Positions 1-9,029 of a stretch of DNA of 61,144 bases are shown here, piece after piece; the stretch's first letter is position 1, and each line of letters begins with the position of its first letter. Position numbers and translations under genes: made by a program. The notes beneath the pieces are model-generated. The model worked only from the letters and a program-made list of their open reading frames with translations. It did no database searches and had not been told where the DNA came from. The stretch is from Candidatus Viridilinea mediisalina. GTDB taxonomy: Bacteria > Chloroflexota > Chloroflexia > Chloroflexales > Chloroflexaceae. The stretch covers positions 1 to 61,144 of the forward strand of contig NZ_NQWI01000021.1 in the NCBI RefSeq assembly GCF_002532535.1, in the 5' to 3' direction.

Positions 1-181
1 ACAAGCTGGCTTCGACAAGCTGGCTTCGACAAGCTGGCTTCGACAAGCTGGCTTCGACAAGCTGGCTTCGACAAGCTCAGCCACCGCGCCACCGCGCCAC
101 CGCGCCGCTGGCTGAGCCTGTCGAAGCCAAGCGGCGCGGCCCAGGGCTTCTTCGCGCTAACAAACTTTTCAGACAGCCTCT
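1..181. repeat. 14-bp tandem array and REP-like palindrome
   Basis: Positions 1-75 hold about five copies of a 14-bp unit (ACAAGCTGGCTTCG). They run into a CCACCGCG triplet repeat and then a palindrome pairing CTTCGACAAGCTCAGCC with GGCTGAGCCTGTCGAAG at 64-127. Related palindromes occur at 2060-2120 and 46172-46250. The segment ends with CTTTTCAGACAGCCTCTA, a terminus of the MITE-like family A, which runs into the icd stop codon. Confidence 0.85.
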
Positions 182-1991
182 AACGACTCTCCTCAACAAA
201 ACGGAAGATGTCGGTCTCGCTAATAATCCCAATCGGTTCGCCATCTTGGGCGACCACAACGCGGCGAATATTCTGCTCAAGCATGAGGTTGGCGCACTCT
301 TTGAGCGTCAAATCGGGCGATACGGTGATAAGCGGGCGGGTAGCAATCGCTTCCACGGTAACACCTGCAAGATCGCGCTCTTCAAGCACAATCTTCTTCA
401 GCACATCACGCATGGTCATGATGCCCCAGGTGCCGCTGCTGTCGGGTTCAACGACGACGCTAGTGATGCCACGCGAACGCATGAGGTGGGTGGTATCGCT
501 GACAGGGGCACTACCGGAGACCGCAACAACGCCACGGGTCATGAGGGCACCTACGGAGAGACGCGGGTAGGGGGTAACCTCAACCGGGCGCACCAACTCA
601 GGGCCAACGGCGTGATGGCTTTCGAGTTGCTCGCCAATGACGCGATCCATATTGGCGATCATCGCATCGGCAAACTCCGAAGTCTTCACCTTCTTGGCCC
701 CCTGCATGAGGCGGGCAAAGTCGTAGGTGACCATCTTCTGGCCGATAGTACGCTCAAGGGCGGCAATAATCAGATCGGCGGCCTCAATCCAGCCCATGTA
801 GCGCAGCATCATATCGCCCGAAAGGATCACCGAGCCGGGGTTAACCTGATCGAGATCGGCGTACTTGGGCGCAGTGCCGTGGGTAGCCTCGAAGATGGCG
901 TGGCCAGTGACATAGTTGATGTTACCACCAGGCGCAATCCCGATACCGCCCACTTGAGCCGCCAGCGCATCGGAGAGGTAGTCGCCATTGAGGTTGAGGG
1001 TTGCAATCACATCAAACTCATCGGGGCGGGTGAGTACCTGTTGGAGCGCAATATCGGAGATCGCATCCTTGATCAGAATCTTACCCGCATCGAGGGCCGC
1101 CTGCTGCTCGGCGTTAGCCGCAGCTTCGCCCTCAGCCGCCTTGGTGCGCTCCCACTGAGCCCAGGTATAGACATAGTCACCAAAGGCGCGTTCGGCATAC
1201 TCATAGCCCCAATCGCGGAAGGCACCCTCAGTAAACTTCTGGATATTGCCCTTATGCACAAGCGTGACACTCTTGCGCTTAAAGTTAATCGCATACTGAA
1301 TAGCGGCTCCAACGAGGCGCTCGGTACCAACGCGGCTGACCGGCTTAATCCCAATCCCCAACTCCACCTTATGCTCAGGTGCAGCACCAATCATACTAAG
1401 GAACTCATCGGTTTTGGCGACCGTTCCAAAGCGGATCTTCTGAAAATCACTGGGATAGGTCTCGGCAAAGAACTGGAGGATGCGTTCCACTTCAGGCGTA
1501 CCAGCGCGATACTCGATCCCGGTGTAGATATCCTCCGTATTCTCACGAAAGATCACCATATCCACCTTTTCGGGGTTACGCACCGGGGAGGGCACGCCAG
1601 TGAAGTGACGAACTGGGCGCAGACAGACATAGAGATCGAGGAGTTGGCGCAGGGCGACATTAAGCGAACGGATACCACCGCCAATAGGCGTAGTCAAGGG
1701 ACCCTTGATCCCAACGAGGTAGCGCTTAAAATCCTCAACCGTCTCATCGGGCAGCCAATTATCGGTCTCACGAAACGCTTTCTCACCAGCGAGAACCTCA
1801 TGCCAAACAATCTGACGTTTTCCGCCGTAAGCCTTAGCCACAGCAGCATCAAAGACCCGAACACTGGCACGCCAAATATCGCGGCCAGTCCCATCACCCT
1901 CGACAAAAGGAATAATTGGTCGATCAGGGACAATCAGCGAACCGTCTTTGATCGTAATGATCTCTCCGGCAGGGGGAGTTCGCAGGGGCAT
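180..1991 (-). CDS. icd: NADP-type isocitrate dehydrogenase with C-terminal CBS pair
   Basis: Oxidative decarboxylation of isocitrate to 2-oxoglutarate in the TCA cycle, cytoplasmic. Residues 1 to about 445 are a full-length dimeric bacterial [11 protein letters not shown] at 109-116, with Ser109 matching the E. coli substrate-binding and phosphorylated Ser, the [13 protein letters not shown] loop at 149-161, and a downstream [10 protein letters not shown] motif. Residues about 475-603 form two CBS motifs (starting at [11 protein letters not shown] and [11 protein letters not shown]), so the protein is about 180 residues longer than a plain Icd. CBS pairs usually bind adenine nucleotides, which suggests energy-charge control (inference). 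GGAAGG precedes ATG 1991. A TATAAT lies at 2028-2033 without a clear -35, next to a repeat. The stop codon lies in a repeat end. Confidence 0.95.
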   Translation of the reverse strand: MPLRTPPAGEIITIKDGSLIVPDRPIIPFVEGDGTGRDIWRASVRVFDAAVAKAYGGKRQIVWHEVLAGEKAFRETDNWLPDETVEDFKRYLVGIKGPLTTPIGGGIRSLNVALRQLLDLYVCLRPVRHFTGVPSPVRNPEKVDMVIFRENTEDIYTGIEYRAGTPEVERILQFFAETYPSDFQKIRFGTVAKTDEFLSMIGAAPEHKVELGIGIKPVSRVGTERLVGAAIQYAINFKRKSVTLVHKGNIQKFTEGAFRDWGYEYAERAFGDYVYTWAQWERTKAAEGEAAANAEQQAALDAGKILIKDAISDIALQQVLTRPDEFDVIATLNLNGDYLSDALAAQVGGIGIAPGGNINYVTGHAIFEATHGTAPKYADLDQVNPGSVILSGDMMLRYMGWIEAADLIIAALERTIGQKMVTYDFARLMQGAKKVKTSEFADAMIANMDRVIGEQLESHHAVGPELVRPVEVTPYPRLSVGALMTRGVVAVSGSAPVSDTTHLMRSRGITSVVVEPDSSGTWGIMTMRDVLKKIVLEERDLAGVTVEAIATRPLITVSPDLTLKECANLMLEQNIRRVVVAQDGEPIGIISETDIFRFVEESR

Positions 1992-2056
1992 ACTCTTCCT
2001 TCCTCAGTACTTCCGATAGACAGGGGCATTATAGCGTAGTTTCTGAGGGGTGCGGG

Positions 2057-2122
2057 GCGGCGGAGGAGTGCGCCGCTTGGCTTCGACAGGCTCAGCCAGC
2101 GGCGCGGTGGGGCGGAGCCCCA
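2057..2122. repeat. REP-like palindrome (TTCGACAGGCTCAGCC family)
   Basis: GCCGCTTGGCTTCGACAGGC continuing into CTCAGCCAGCGGCGCGG matches the palindromic family at 64-150 and 46172-46250. It fills most of the gap between icd and mltG. Confidence 0.7.
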
Positions 2123-2137
2123 ATGACCCTTACAGAT

Positions 2138-3205
2138 CTACTGGCACGCAAGCCATTCCGCTTCATAGCTCAGGAACTGATCAAACGAAGCGGCGAACTT
2201 ATGGCTCCCATCGCGTTCGCAACTAGCCACGAAGAAGAGGTAGCCAGCGGCGTCATCGGGTTGAGCGGCGGCGGTGAGGGCAGCGAGGCCGGGGGCGGCG
2301 ATGGGACCGGGGGGCAATCCAGCGCGGTTGCGCGTATTGTACGGGCTATCAATTTGCAGATCGTCGAAGGTAAGCTCCTTGCGCCACCAGGTCGCTTCGT
2401 CTTCACTGAAGCCCAAGGCATACTGCACGGTCGCATCAGCGCCCAATTGGCCCCCGCCGACAATGGGGGCATATTCTGGCTTCAAGCGATTCCAGAAGAC
2501 CCCCGCAATCAACGGCATCTCGGACTCAAGTGCGGCCTCACGCTGCACAATCGAAGCCATCGTGACCAACTGATGGACACTGACATCAGGCACTTGGACA
2601 TTGCGTTCAATCGTTGCATACTGCTCTACAAAGCGGTCGAGCATGGTACGAATGATCACATCAGGCTCCGCATCGCGGTAGAAGCGGTAGGTATCGGGAA
2701 AGAGATAGCCCTCAAGGGTGGCATCGGGGGGCAACTGGTTCAGGAGAAAATATTGGGCACGGAAGCGTTCAGCATCGCGGGCCGCAGCCAGAAAGAGTTC
2801 CGCCTCAACAATCTCGGCCTGCGCCAAGATGTCCGCAACCTCTTCAAGGCGCAAGCCCTCACGCAGGGTCACGGCTATATCATCAATGCGATTGCTTTGG
2901 AGGGCAATCAGAATCTGGCTCATATTCATAGTTGGGCTGAGCACAAAGCGACCAGAGTGGAGTTGCGCATCGAGCCCTTGCATACGGCTCAACATAGTAA
3001 AGAGTACCGGCTGCCGGATGAGCCCTTCAGAGCGCAGCCGGGTAGCAATCTCAGACGTACTCGCTCCGTGAGCGACGACAAACTCCACTGGTTGACCGCT
3101 CGTTGCTGCGGGGGCGCGAATTTCACCCAAGGCGAGGTAGCCGAGCCCAGCCACCACCAACGCAAGCAACGCAACACCCAACATCAGGGCGCGCACATGG
3201 CGCAT
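2138..3205 (-). CDS. mltG: Endolytic murein transglycosylase MltG (YceG family)
   Basis: Cleaves nascent glycan strands at the membrane and so limits peptidoglycan chain length. One N-terminal membrane anchor (about residues 6-26) precedes a YceG domain with LEGYLFPDTY and the ASIVQREA motif carrying the catalytic Glu (about residue 223). At 355 residues it is of typical length. Two ATGs are close together (3211 and 3205). GGAGG lies one base before the first and seven bases before the second, so 3205 is the better start. The upstream membrane-protein gene ends 15 nt away, suggesting co-transcription. Family assignment is firm. Confidence 0.93.
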   Translation of the reverse strand: MRHVRALMLGVALLALVVAGLGYLALGEIRAPAATSGQPVEFVVAHGASTSEIATRLRSEGLIRQPVLFTMLSRMQGLDAQLHSGRFVLSPTMNMSQILIALQSNRIDDIAVTLREGLRLEEVADILAQAEIVEAELFLAAARDAERFRAQYFLLNQLPPDATLEGYLFPDTYRFYRDAEPDVIIRTMLDRFVEQYATIERNVQVPDVSVHQLVTMASIVQREAALESEMPLIAGVFWNRLKPEYAPIVGGGQLGADATVQYALGFSEDEATWWRKELTFDDLQIDSPYNTRNRAGLPPGPIAAPGLAALTAAAQPDDAAGYLFFVASCERDGSHKFAASFDQFLSYEAEWLACQ

Positions 3206-3220
3206 AACCATACCTCCACA

Positions 3221-3988
3221 CTACTCTGGGAAGGGGCGCATCTCTGCAACAATCACGCCCCAAACATCGGCATAGGTCGAACCAATAATCGGCGGAGCAA
3301 CAGCAATGAGTACCAAGCAGATGCCACCAAAGCCAAGGATTGCATAATCAGCGCGGCTATAGGCACCACGCCAAGAGGTGTGGGTTGGTGGCTCGTCGGC
3401 TTCTGCGGCAGGATCGGTGGTCGGCTGAGGGGCTGCTTGGACTTCCTCTTGCTGCGCTACAACCCCAGACTCTGCGGCTTGGGCGGGGGCTTGCTTCTTG
3501 CCGCGCATACGCGACCCAAAGGCGCGCAGGGCAAGGCCAATATCATCGAGTGACAGAAAGAAGCCGCGGATGAGCCGCTGCCACAGAATGATGCGATTAC
3601 TCGCTTGGGTCATGCGGCCCGCCGACTGGGCCGCCACACGGCTACCCGCCGCAAGACCGGCCACACCAAAGATATACTCCAAGTAGATGGCCAAGGCGAA
3701 GGCGAAGATGATCAGACCAAAGTCGAGTTTCAACTCCCAGATCATCTCAGCCAGCGCAAACCCCCAATCGCCACTGCGCTGATGCTGGCGATAGATTTCA
3801 AAGAGGGCGTGTACCCCCACCACCGCCACCAACCAGAAGAGGCCCAGGGTAATACTCAGCACCAAGGCGAAGCCAATGTAGAGGATATTGAAGAGGGTGC
3901 TGTCGTCGTGATTGATAATCCATTGCCGAATGCGTGGCCAAGACACGTCGAGGGTTCCTCCTTGGGTTATCTTGGGGTCAGTTACCAT
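3221..3988 (-). CDS. Multi-pass membrane protein of unknown function
   Basis: A 255-residue protein. Hydrophobic segments lie near residues 35-65, 90-120 and 215-240. A Gln/Pro/Ala-rich cytoplasmic-looking linker (about 165-205) sits between the second and third. I recognise no catalytic motif. It lies 15 nt upstream of mltG on the same strand, so a link to envelope synthesis is possible but is only contextual. No Shine-Dalgarno is visible before ATG 3988, so the true start could be slightly downstream. The gene is divergent from rpiA across about 115 bp. Confidence 0.75.
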   Translation of the reverse strand: MVTDPKITQGGTLDVSWPRIRQWIINHDDSTLFNILYIGFALVLSITLGLFWLVAVVGVHALFEIYRQHQRSGDWGFALAEMIWELKLDFGLIIFAFALAIYLEYIFGVAGLAAGSRVAAQSAGRMTQASNRIILWQRLIRGFFLSLDDIGLALRAFGSRMRGKKQAPAQAAESGVVAQQEEVQAAPQPTTDPAAEADEPPTHTSWRGAYSRADYAILGFGGICLVLIAVAPPIIGSTYADVWGVIVAEMRPFPE

Positions 3989-4103
3989 ATGGTATCACAT
4001 GATCCCGATGACTTCTGTGGGGCTGCGCCCCAAGCCCTACGGCTCGGCCAAAAAATTCTGGTACAATCGCGTGGAGGATCGGGTAGCGGCAAGGAGAGTT
4101 GTT

Positions 4104-4799
4104 GTGGAAACACCCTCGCGGGATGAACTGAAGCGTCAGGCGGCGAATGCAGCGGTGGCGCTGATTGAACCGGGCATGGTGGTGGGGTTGGGTTTTGGCA
4201 GTACGGCGGCTTTTGCGTTGCAACGTATTGCGGCGCTACTGCAAGCAGGTGCGTTGCGTGAGATTGTGGGCGTGCCCTGTGCTGCGTGGACCGAGGCGGA
4301 AGCCCAGCGTTTGGGGATTCCCCTTGCTACCTTGGATAGCTGTGCGACAATTGATCTAACGATTGACGGAGCCGATGAGGTTGATCCGCAACTCAATCTG
4401 ATCAAAGGCGGCGGCGGGGCGCTCCTGCGCGAAAAGATGGTGGCCCAAGCGACTAAGCGCCAGGTGATCATTGTAGACGAAGCCAAGCTCTCGCCCGCAC
4501 TGGGTACCAACTTTGCCCTGCCGGTGGAAGTGGTCACCTTTGGGGTTGAGGCGAGCGCACGTTTCCTGCGCGAGCTAGGGGCTGAGGTGAAGCTACGACG
4601 CACTGCGGCAGGTGAAGCCTTTGTGACTGATCAGGGCAACTACATTCTTGATTGTGCCTTTGGGCCCCTCAGTGACCCGGCGCAGCTTGCAACAACCCTC
4701 AAGTGCCGCGCTGGGATTGTGGAACATGGCCTGTTCATTGAGATGACCAAGGATCTTTTTGTGGCTGGCGCGGAGGGTGTGCGGCATGTTAGGAGGTAG
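4104..4799 (+). CDS. rpiA: Ribose-5-phosphate isomerase A
   Basis: Interconverts ribulose 5-phosphate and ribose 5-phosphate in the pentose phosphate pathway. Visible motifs are [12 protein letters not shown] (phosphate loop), [10 protein letters not shown] and [11 protein letters not shown], which carry the active-site Asp, Glu and Lys. I chose GTG 4104: AAGGAG (4091-4096) is seven bases upstream and the 231-residue product fits the family, whereas the open frame extends about 64 codons further 5' without homology. The last codons and the TAG stop are formed by the first copies of the TAGGAGG tandem array. rpe follows on the same strand after the array. Confidence 0.94.
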   Translation: METPSRDELKRQAANAAVALIEPGMVVGLGFGSTAAFALQRIAALLQAGALREIVGVPCAAWTEAEAQRLGIPLATLDSCATIDLTIDGADEVDPQLNLIKGGGGALLREKMVAQATKRQVIIVDEAKLSPALGTNFALPVEVVTFGVEASARFLRELGAEVKLRRTAAGEAFVTDQGNYILDCAFGPLSDPAQLATTLKCRAGIVEHGLFIEMTKDLFVAGAEGVRHVRR

Positions 4800-5003
4800 G
4801 AGGTAGGAGGTAGGAGGTAGGAGGTAGGAGGTAGGAAAGAGGAGGTAGGAGGTAGGAGGTAGGAGGTAGGAGGTAGGAGGTAGGAGGTAGGAGGTAGGAA
4901 AGAGGAGGTAGGAAAGAGGAGGTAGGAGGTAGGAGGTAGGAGGTAGGAGGTAGGAGGTAGGAGGTAGGAAAGAGGAGGTAGGAGGTAGGAGGTAGGAAAG
5001 AGG
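4790..5003. repeat. TAGGAGG heptanucleotide tandem array
   Basis: About 30 heptamers of TAGGAGG, interrupted several times by the variant AAAGAGG, run through roughly 210 bp from the rpiA stop codon. Each copy on the plus strand is a consensus Shine-Dalgarno sequence. The minus strand has no stop in any frame, giving an artificial LPPTSYL-repeat reading frame. Confidence 0.97.
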
Positions 5004-5140
5004 ACGCGCAGCCCTCGCCGCTTCGCCTCACGCATCCTCGCAACGAGGACGCGAGGACGCGAGGACGCGAGGACGCGAGGACGCGAGGACGCGAGGACGC
5101 GCAGCCCTCGCCACTTCGCCTCACGCATCCTCGCTACATT
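5004..5140. repeat. GAGGACGC 8-bp array inside a dispersed repeat
   Basis: About seven copies of GAGGACGC lie at 5045-5102, flanked by direct copies of a segment reading GCAGCCCTCGCC(G/A)CTTCG then CCTCACGCATCCTCG. The same composite recurs at 6013-6080, 24224-24290 and, inverted, at 39313-39375. Confidence 0.85.
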
Positions 5141-5237
5141 GTAAAGCAACCTTCCGCTTTCAGAAACCATCCCTAACAAAAGACTCTTTTTGTTCCGTTT
5201 TGGTGGCGCAGCCGCCAACGTAGAAAGAAGAAACCCT

Positions 5238-5903
5238 ATGCATTTAGCTCCTTCAATTCTTACTGCCGATTTCGCCCGCTTGGAGGCCGAGCTTGAGGCT
5301 GCCTTTGAAGCGGGGATTCGTTGGTTACACCTTGATATTATGGATGGACGCTTTGTGCCCAATCTCAGCTTTGGGCCGATGGTGGTGAAGTCAATCAGTC
5401 CGTTGGCCAAACGCCATGGTGCGGTGGTGGATGCCCACTTGATGATTGAAGAACCGGAGCGCTACATTGAGGCTTTTGCCGCAGCGGGGTGTGACTACAT
5501 CAGTTTCCATATTGAGGCAACGCACCATGCTCATCGTGCGGTTCAGATGATCCATGGATTGGGCTGCAAGGCGGGGGTGGCGTTCAATCCAGCAACACCG
5601 CTGAGCAGCATTGAGGAGTTGCTACCCGATCTCGACCTAGTGGTGCTGATGAGTGTCAACCCGGGCTATGGCGGGCAGCGCTTCATCCCTTCAAGCGTTG
5701 ACAAGATCGCCCGCCTACGCCAACTCTGCGTAGCACGCGGTTGCCCTGATCGGCTCATCCAGGTGGATGGCGGCGTCAACACCAGCAACCTGCCCGCCGT
5801 GCGCGACGCCGGGGCCAATGTGGTTGTGGTTGGCTCGGCGGTCTATAATCCGAACCAGTCGGTGGCGGATGCGGTGGCGGGGTTACAGGCGGCCCTTGGG
5901 TGA
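5238..5903 (+). CDS. rpe: Ribulose-phosphate 3-epimerase
   Basis: Epimerises ribulose 5-phosphate and xylulose 5-phosphate, the partner step to RpiA next door. The 221-residue TIM barrel shows HLDIMDGRFVPN (metal His and catalytic Asp), DAHLMIEEPERY, SVNPGYGGQRF and QVDGGVN (second catalytic Asp). ATG 5238 gives the standard N-terminus LAPSILTADF and follows an AGAAAGAAG purine tract. The open frame extends upstream without homology. A repeat array separates it from rpiA, so co-transcription would have to pass through it. Confidence 0.95.
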   Translation: MHLAPSILTADFARLEAELEAAFEAGIRWLHLDIMDGRFVPNLSFGPMVVKSISPLAKRHGAVVDAHLMIEEPERYIEAFAAAGCDYISFHIEATHHAHRAVQMIHGLGCKAGVAFNPATPLSSIEELLPDLDLVVLMSVNPGYGGQRFIPSSVDKIARLRQLCVARGCPDRLIQVDGGVNTSNLPAVRDAGANVVVVGSAVYNPNQSVADAVAGLQAALG

Positions 5904-6188
5904 GTGAGAAGAGATACCAGAGGGTTGAACCACAGAGGCGAGGAGAGATACCAGAGGGTTGAACCACAGAGGCACCGAGGACACAGAGAGTTTTGAGGGA
6001 TGGTTCAGCCGTGGGAGGACGCGAGGACGCGAGGACGCGTGAGGCGAAGCGGCGAGGGCTTCGCCTCACGCGTCCTCGTAAGTTGGAGTGCCGGCTTTAG
6101 CCGGCTAAAGCCGGCACTCCAGCGTGTGCTCCCCGGCTTTTCAAACAGCTTCTGAAACCTTCCTCTGTGTTCTCTGTGCCTCTATGGT
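5904..6188. repeat. Composite repeat block between rpe and a histidine kinase
   Basis: Contains a direct duplication of AGAGATACCAGAGGGTTGAA (about 5908-5965), a CACAGAGGCACAGAGG-type segment (about 5926-5990) whose inverted partner is at 6161-6190, a GAGGACGC-type block (6013-6080), and a family A core palindrome (GTGCCGGCTTTAGCCGGC with its partner, 6083-6122) with a damaged 3' end at 6137-6153. I see no gene. Confidence 0.8.
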
Positions 6189-8732
6189 TCAATCCCCAAC
6201 GCCACGCTCGCGCAGTGCCGCTTGGCTCGCCTCAAGGCAGGGCCGGAGTTGACCCACAAGGGGAGCTAGGTCTAGATCTGGGGCAGCATGCTCGATCTGG
6301 GCGCAAAGGACAGCGAGGGCTTGGGCGCCTAGTTGCAACGCGGCACCATGGAGGCGGTGGGCTTCGCGTTGGAGTTGGGCACGGTCATTGGTTGCCAGCA
6401 GCGTTTCGATCAGCGTAATGCGTTCGGGTAGCTCATGCTCGAAGATCTGGAGCATGGTTGCGATTAGCTTGGAACCCTGTTGGCTCATCGTCGTGATCGT
6501 AGCCTCAAACATAGCCCAGTTGATCACGTCTGGGGTTGGGTTAGACGCAGGTTCAGTGGGCTTGAAGTTCTGCCGCTGGAGCGCCTGCCAGAGCGTTTGA
6601 GGTTGCAACGGCTTACTCAAGAAGTCGTCCATACCGGCGGCAAGAGCCTGCTGGCGATCATGCGCAAAAGCATTGGCGGTGAGGGCGATGATGCGCGGCT
6701 GCTGAATCTGATTCCCAAGGGCACGAATCTGGCGCGTGGCAGTAAGGCCGTCCATCTCGGGCATCTGAATATCCATGAGGACAAGGTCGTAGGGCTGGGC
6801 TTGCACCGCTTTAAGCGCCGCAGAGCCATTCTCAACTATAGTCACTTGGTGATCCAAGTGCTCTAGGATGCGCAGGATCAGGATTTGGTTGACCGGATTA
6901 TCTTCTGCGACCAGAATTCTGAGCGGCGCTTGAGGCAGCAGTTCTGCAGGCTGAGGAGCTTCTAGCTCGTGTGCGATGGTGTGGGGCAAAGGCAGGGTGA
7001 GCGTAAAGCTACTGCCCAGATTGACCTCACTCTGAAGGGTAAGCTGCCCACCCATGAGGGTGGCGAGTTTATGACTAATCGCCAAGCCCAGTCCACTGCC
7101 GCCATAGCGCCGAGCCGTGCTGCTATCGGCCTGCTCAAAGGGCGCAAAGATGCGTTGTTGTTGCTCTGGGCTGATGCCGATGCCAGTATCACGCACATGG
7201 AATTGGATCGTTCCAGCCTCTACTCCGGCACTGGCATGGAGGAGGACTTCGCCCTGGTTGGTAAACTTAAGCGCATTGGTAAGCAGATTGAGCAAAATCT
7301 GGCGGAGGCGATGCTCATCGCCAGTGACCCATTGGGGCAGGTCGGGATCATAGCTCCAGTGTAGGGCCAAATGTTTTTGATGGGCTTGATGGGCCACCAA
7401 ATGGATGAGTGAAGCGAGAAAGCTGGGCAACTCAAAGTGAACTTCCTCCAACTCCAGACGGCCCGCATCGATACGCGAGAGATCGAGAATATCGTTGATC
7501 AGGGCAAGCAAGGCTTTACCACCGCTGCTAATCGTATTGGCGTAGAGTTGTTGTTCTTCATCAAGTTGGGTATCTTGGAGCAACTCGGTCATGCCAATAA
7601 TCGCATTGAGCGGTGTACGTAGCTCGTGGCTCATCGTGGCCAGAAACTCGGCCTTAGCGCGTGCCCCAGCTTCAGCCGCATCGCGGGCATGGGCCAACTC
7701 CTCAGCCGCATGCTTATGGGGCGTAATATCTTGGACGGTGCCGATACAGCGCACATGTTCGCCAATCTTCAGTGCTGCGCCACTCATGCGTACCCAGATG
7801 GAGCGCCCCGTCAGGGTACGTGCAGGCAATTCAAGTTCAAAGGCGGTTCCCTGCGTTTCCAACGCTTCAAAGGAGACACGCAGATCCGTCCATGCCTGGC
7901 CCGGATAGAGCTGTTCAATCAAAGCAACATCAACCACCGTTCCAATGGGAACTTCATGGATGCGGTAGAGTTCTTCGGTACAGACAATCTGCTGCTGGCT
8001 AGACACATAGGTAAAACCACCAACCTGAGCAACACACTGCGTAGCCTTGAGCAGAGCGACGGCCTCACGCAACTCAGCGGTACGCTGATCAACGGTGGCA
8101 TCAAGGTTCGCATTGACCTGCTGCAACTCCAAGTAAGCCTTGCGATTCGCGGCGAGACTGGCTTGGAAGGATTTGACCATTGAGGCGACCAGCAGGGCGA
8201 GCGTGGCCGAGATGGAGATATGGATAAACCAGTTGTTGAGCAGACGCATGCCCTCAGTGGCACGCAGGATCGAGCCATAGGGGTAGGCCATCAGACCTAG
8301 AGCAAAGGAGGCAAAAATGATCGCTTGGCTCAGCGCAAAGAGTAGACCCACCAACAGGGCGGCACGGGCCCCAAGCAAGAGCAGCGCCAAGATCATACTT
8401 ACCACGGTGATCAGCGTGGTAGCCCCAAAGAGGCCAAAGTTGATCACACCCACAATGCCACTGGTTAACATGAGCAGCACGATAACCCAGCTCTGAAAAC
8501 GATAGTCGAGCTTTGGAGTAAAGGCTAAGCCAAGGATGATTGCGATCGACACCACCCGATTGATCACAATCACCCAACGCTCAAGCGCCAGATTGTGTAG
8601 CAGATCCAAACCAAAGAACGGAAGCAGCAGCAGCATGAAGCGCACTAGCCACTGGGTCGTGCGTTGACGCCACGCAACAAGGGGATCATCAGCCTCAGCG
8701 GGCACAAAAGCTTGGGGGAATAGGCGTTGCAT
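6189..8732 (-). CDS. Hybrid sensor histidine kinase (TM-PAS-HisKA-HATPase-REC-HPt)
   Basis: Membrane sensor of 847 residues. About five to six hydrophobic segments lie in residues 28-190, then a short coiled coil, a PAS domain (about 236-345), HisKA with MSHELRTPLN (His369), and HATPase_c with NLLTNALKFT and DTGIGISPEQ. A receiver domain follows with VLMDIQMPEMDG (Asp654), then a C-terminal HPt domain with AHRLHGAALQLG (His792). It can therefore run a full phosphorelay internally, and the downstream regulator is not adjacent. The stop codon coincides with the end of a TTGAACCA-type repeat. No ligand can be inferred from sequence. Confidence 0.95.
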   Translation of the reverse strand: MQRLFPQAFVPAEADDPLVAWRQRTTQWLVRFMLLLLPFFGLDLLHNLALERWVIVINRVVSIAIILGLAFTPKLDYRFQSWVIVLLMLTSGIVGVINFGLFGATTLITVVSMILALLLLGARAALLVGLLFALSQAIIFASFALGLMAYPYGSILRATEGMRLLNNWFIHISISATLALLVASMVKSFQASLAANRKAYLELQQVNANLDATVDQRTAELREAVALLKATQCVAQVGGFTYVSSQQQIVCTEELYRIHEVPIGTVVDVALIEQLYPGQAWTDLRVSFEALETQGTAFELELPARTLTGRSIWVRMSGAALKIGEHVRCIGTVQDITPHKHAAEELAHARDAAEAGARAKAEFLATMSHELRTPLNAIIGMTELLQDTQLDEEQQLYANTISSGGKALLALINDILDLSRIDAGRLELEEVHFELPSFLASLIHLVAHQAHQKHLALHWSYDPDLPQWVTGDEHRLRQILLNLLTNALKFTNQGEVLLHASAGVEAGTIQFHVRDTGIGISPEQQQRIFAPFEQADSSTARRYGGSGLGLAISHKLATLMGGQLTLQSEVNLGSSFTLTLPLPHTIAHELEAPQPAELLPQAPLRILVAEDNPVNQILILRILEHLDHQVTIVENGSAALKAVQAQPYDLVLMDIQMPEMDGLTATRQIRALGNQIQQPRIIALTANAFAHDRQQALAAGMDDFLSKPLQPQTLWQALQRQNFKPTEPASNPTPDVINWAMFEATITTMSQQGSKLIATMLQIFEHELPERITLIETLLATNDRAQLQREAHRLHGAALQLGAQALAVLCAQIEHAAPDLDLAPLVGQLRPCLEASQAALRERGVGD

Positions 8733-8845
8733 AGGGGGCAGTTAGGAAAGCGAGCGGCAAGACGCGAGATGCAGGGCACATCCATAACTCACATCTACTG
8801 CTCCATGATACGGGTGTGACCAAAATGTGTAGGTTAGGGTGCGCG

Positions 8846-8868
8846 AGGGAACCTGGTTCCCTCGCATC
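8846..8868. repeat. Short perfect palindrome
   Basis: GCGAGGGAACC and GGTTCCCTCGC flank a single T, forming a 23-bp hairpin. Similar GAACC/GGTTC hairpins are at 13163-13188 and 17583-17603. It lies between the divergent histidine kinase and sugar dehydrogenase genes and has no T-tract, so it is not an obvious terminator. Confidence 0.6.
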
Positions 8869-8958
8869 CTCCCCCCGTCCAAGGGGGTGTAGGGCACCGC
8901 TCTACAGATTCCAGTCATACCCCTATGATACCATCAGGTTTGACATACTCCTACCCGA

Positions 8959-8987
8959 TTGACACATGAAAGAAGCATGGTGATAAT
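8959..8987 (+). promoter_or_regulatory. Sigma70-like promoter for the sugar dehydrogenase
   Basis: TTGACA (8959-8964), a 17-bp spacer and GATAAT (8982-8987) lie about 40 bp before the start at 9030. A second TTGACA is at 8940. Confidence 0.65.
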
Positions 8988-9029
8988 CTTGAAGCGACGG
9001 ATCAGCAGAATGTTAAGGAACAACGTACC

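Noticed and set aside
246-2039. 597-codon plus-strand frame opposite icd
   Set aside because: Antisense shadow of a well-conserved dehydrogenase; the translation shows no domain or plausible start.
2123-3553. 476-codon plus-strand frame opposite mltG and the membrane protein gene
   Set aside because: Overlaps two supported genes antisense and has no recognisable domain.
4640-5410. Minus-strand frame encoding LPPTSYL repeats
   Set aside because: It is open only because CCTCCTA heptamers contain no stop in any frame. It has no homology outside the array, no ribosome-binding site, and overlaps rpiA and rpe.
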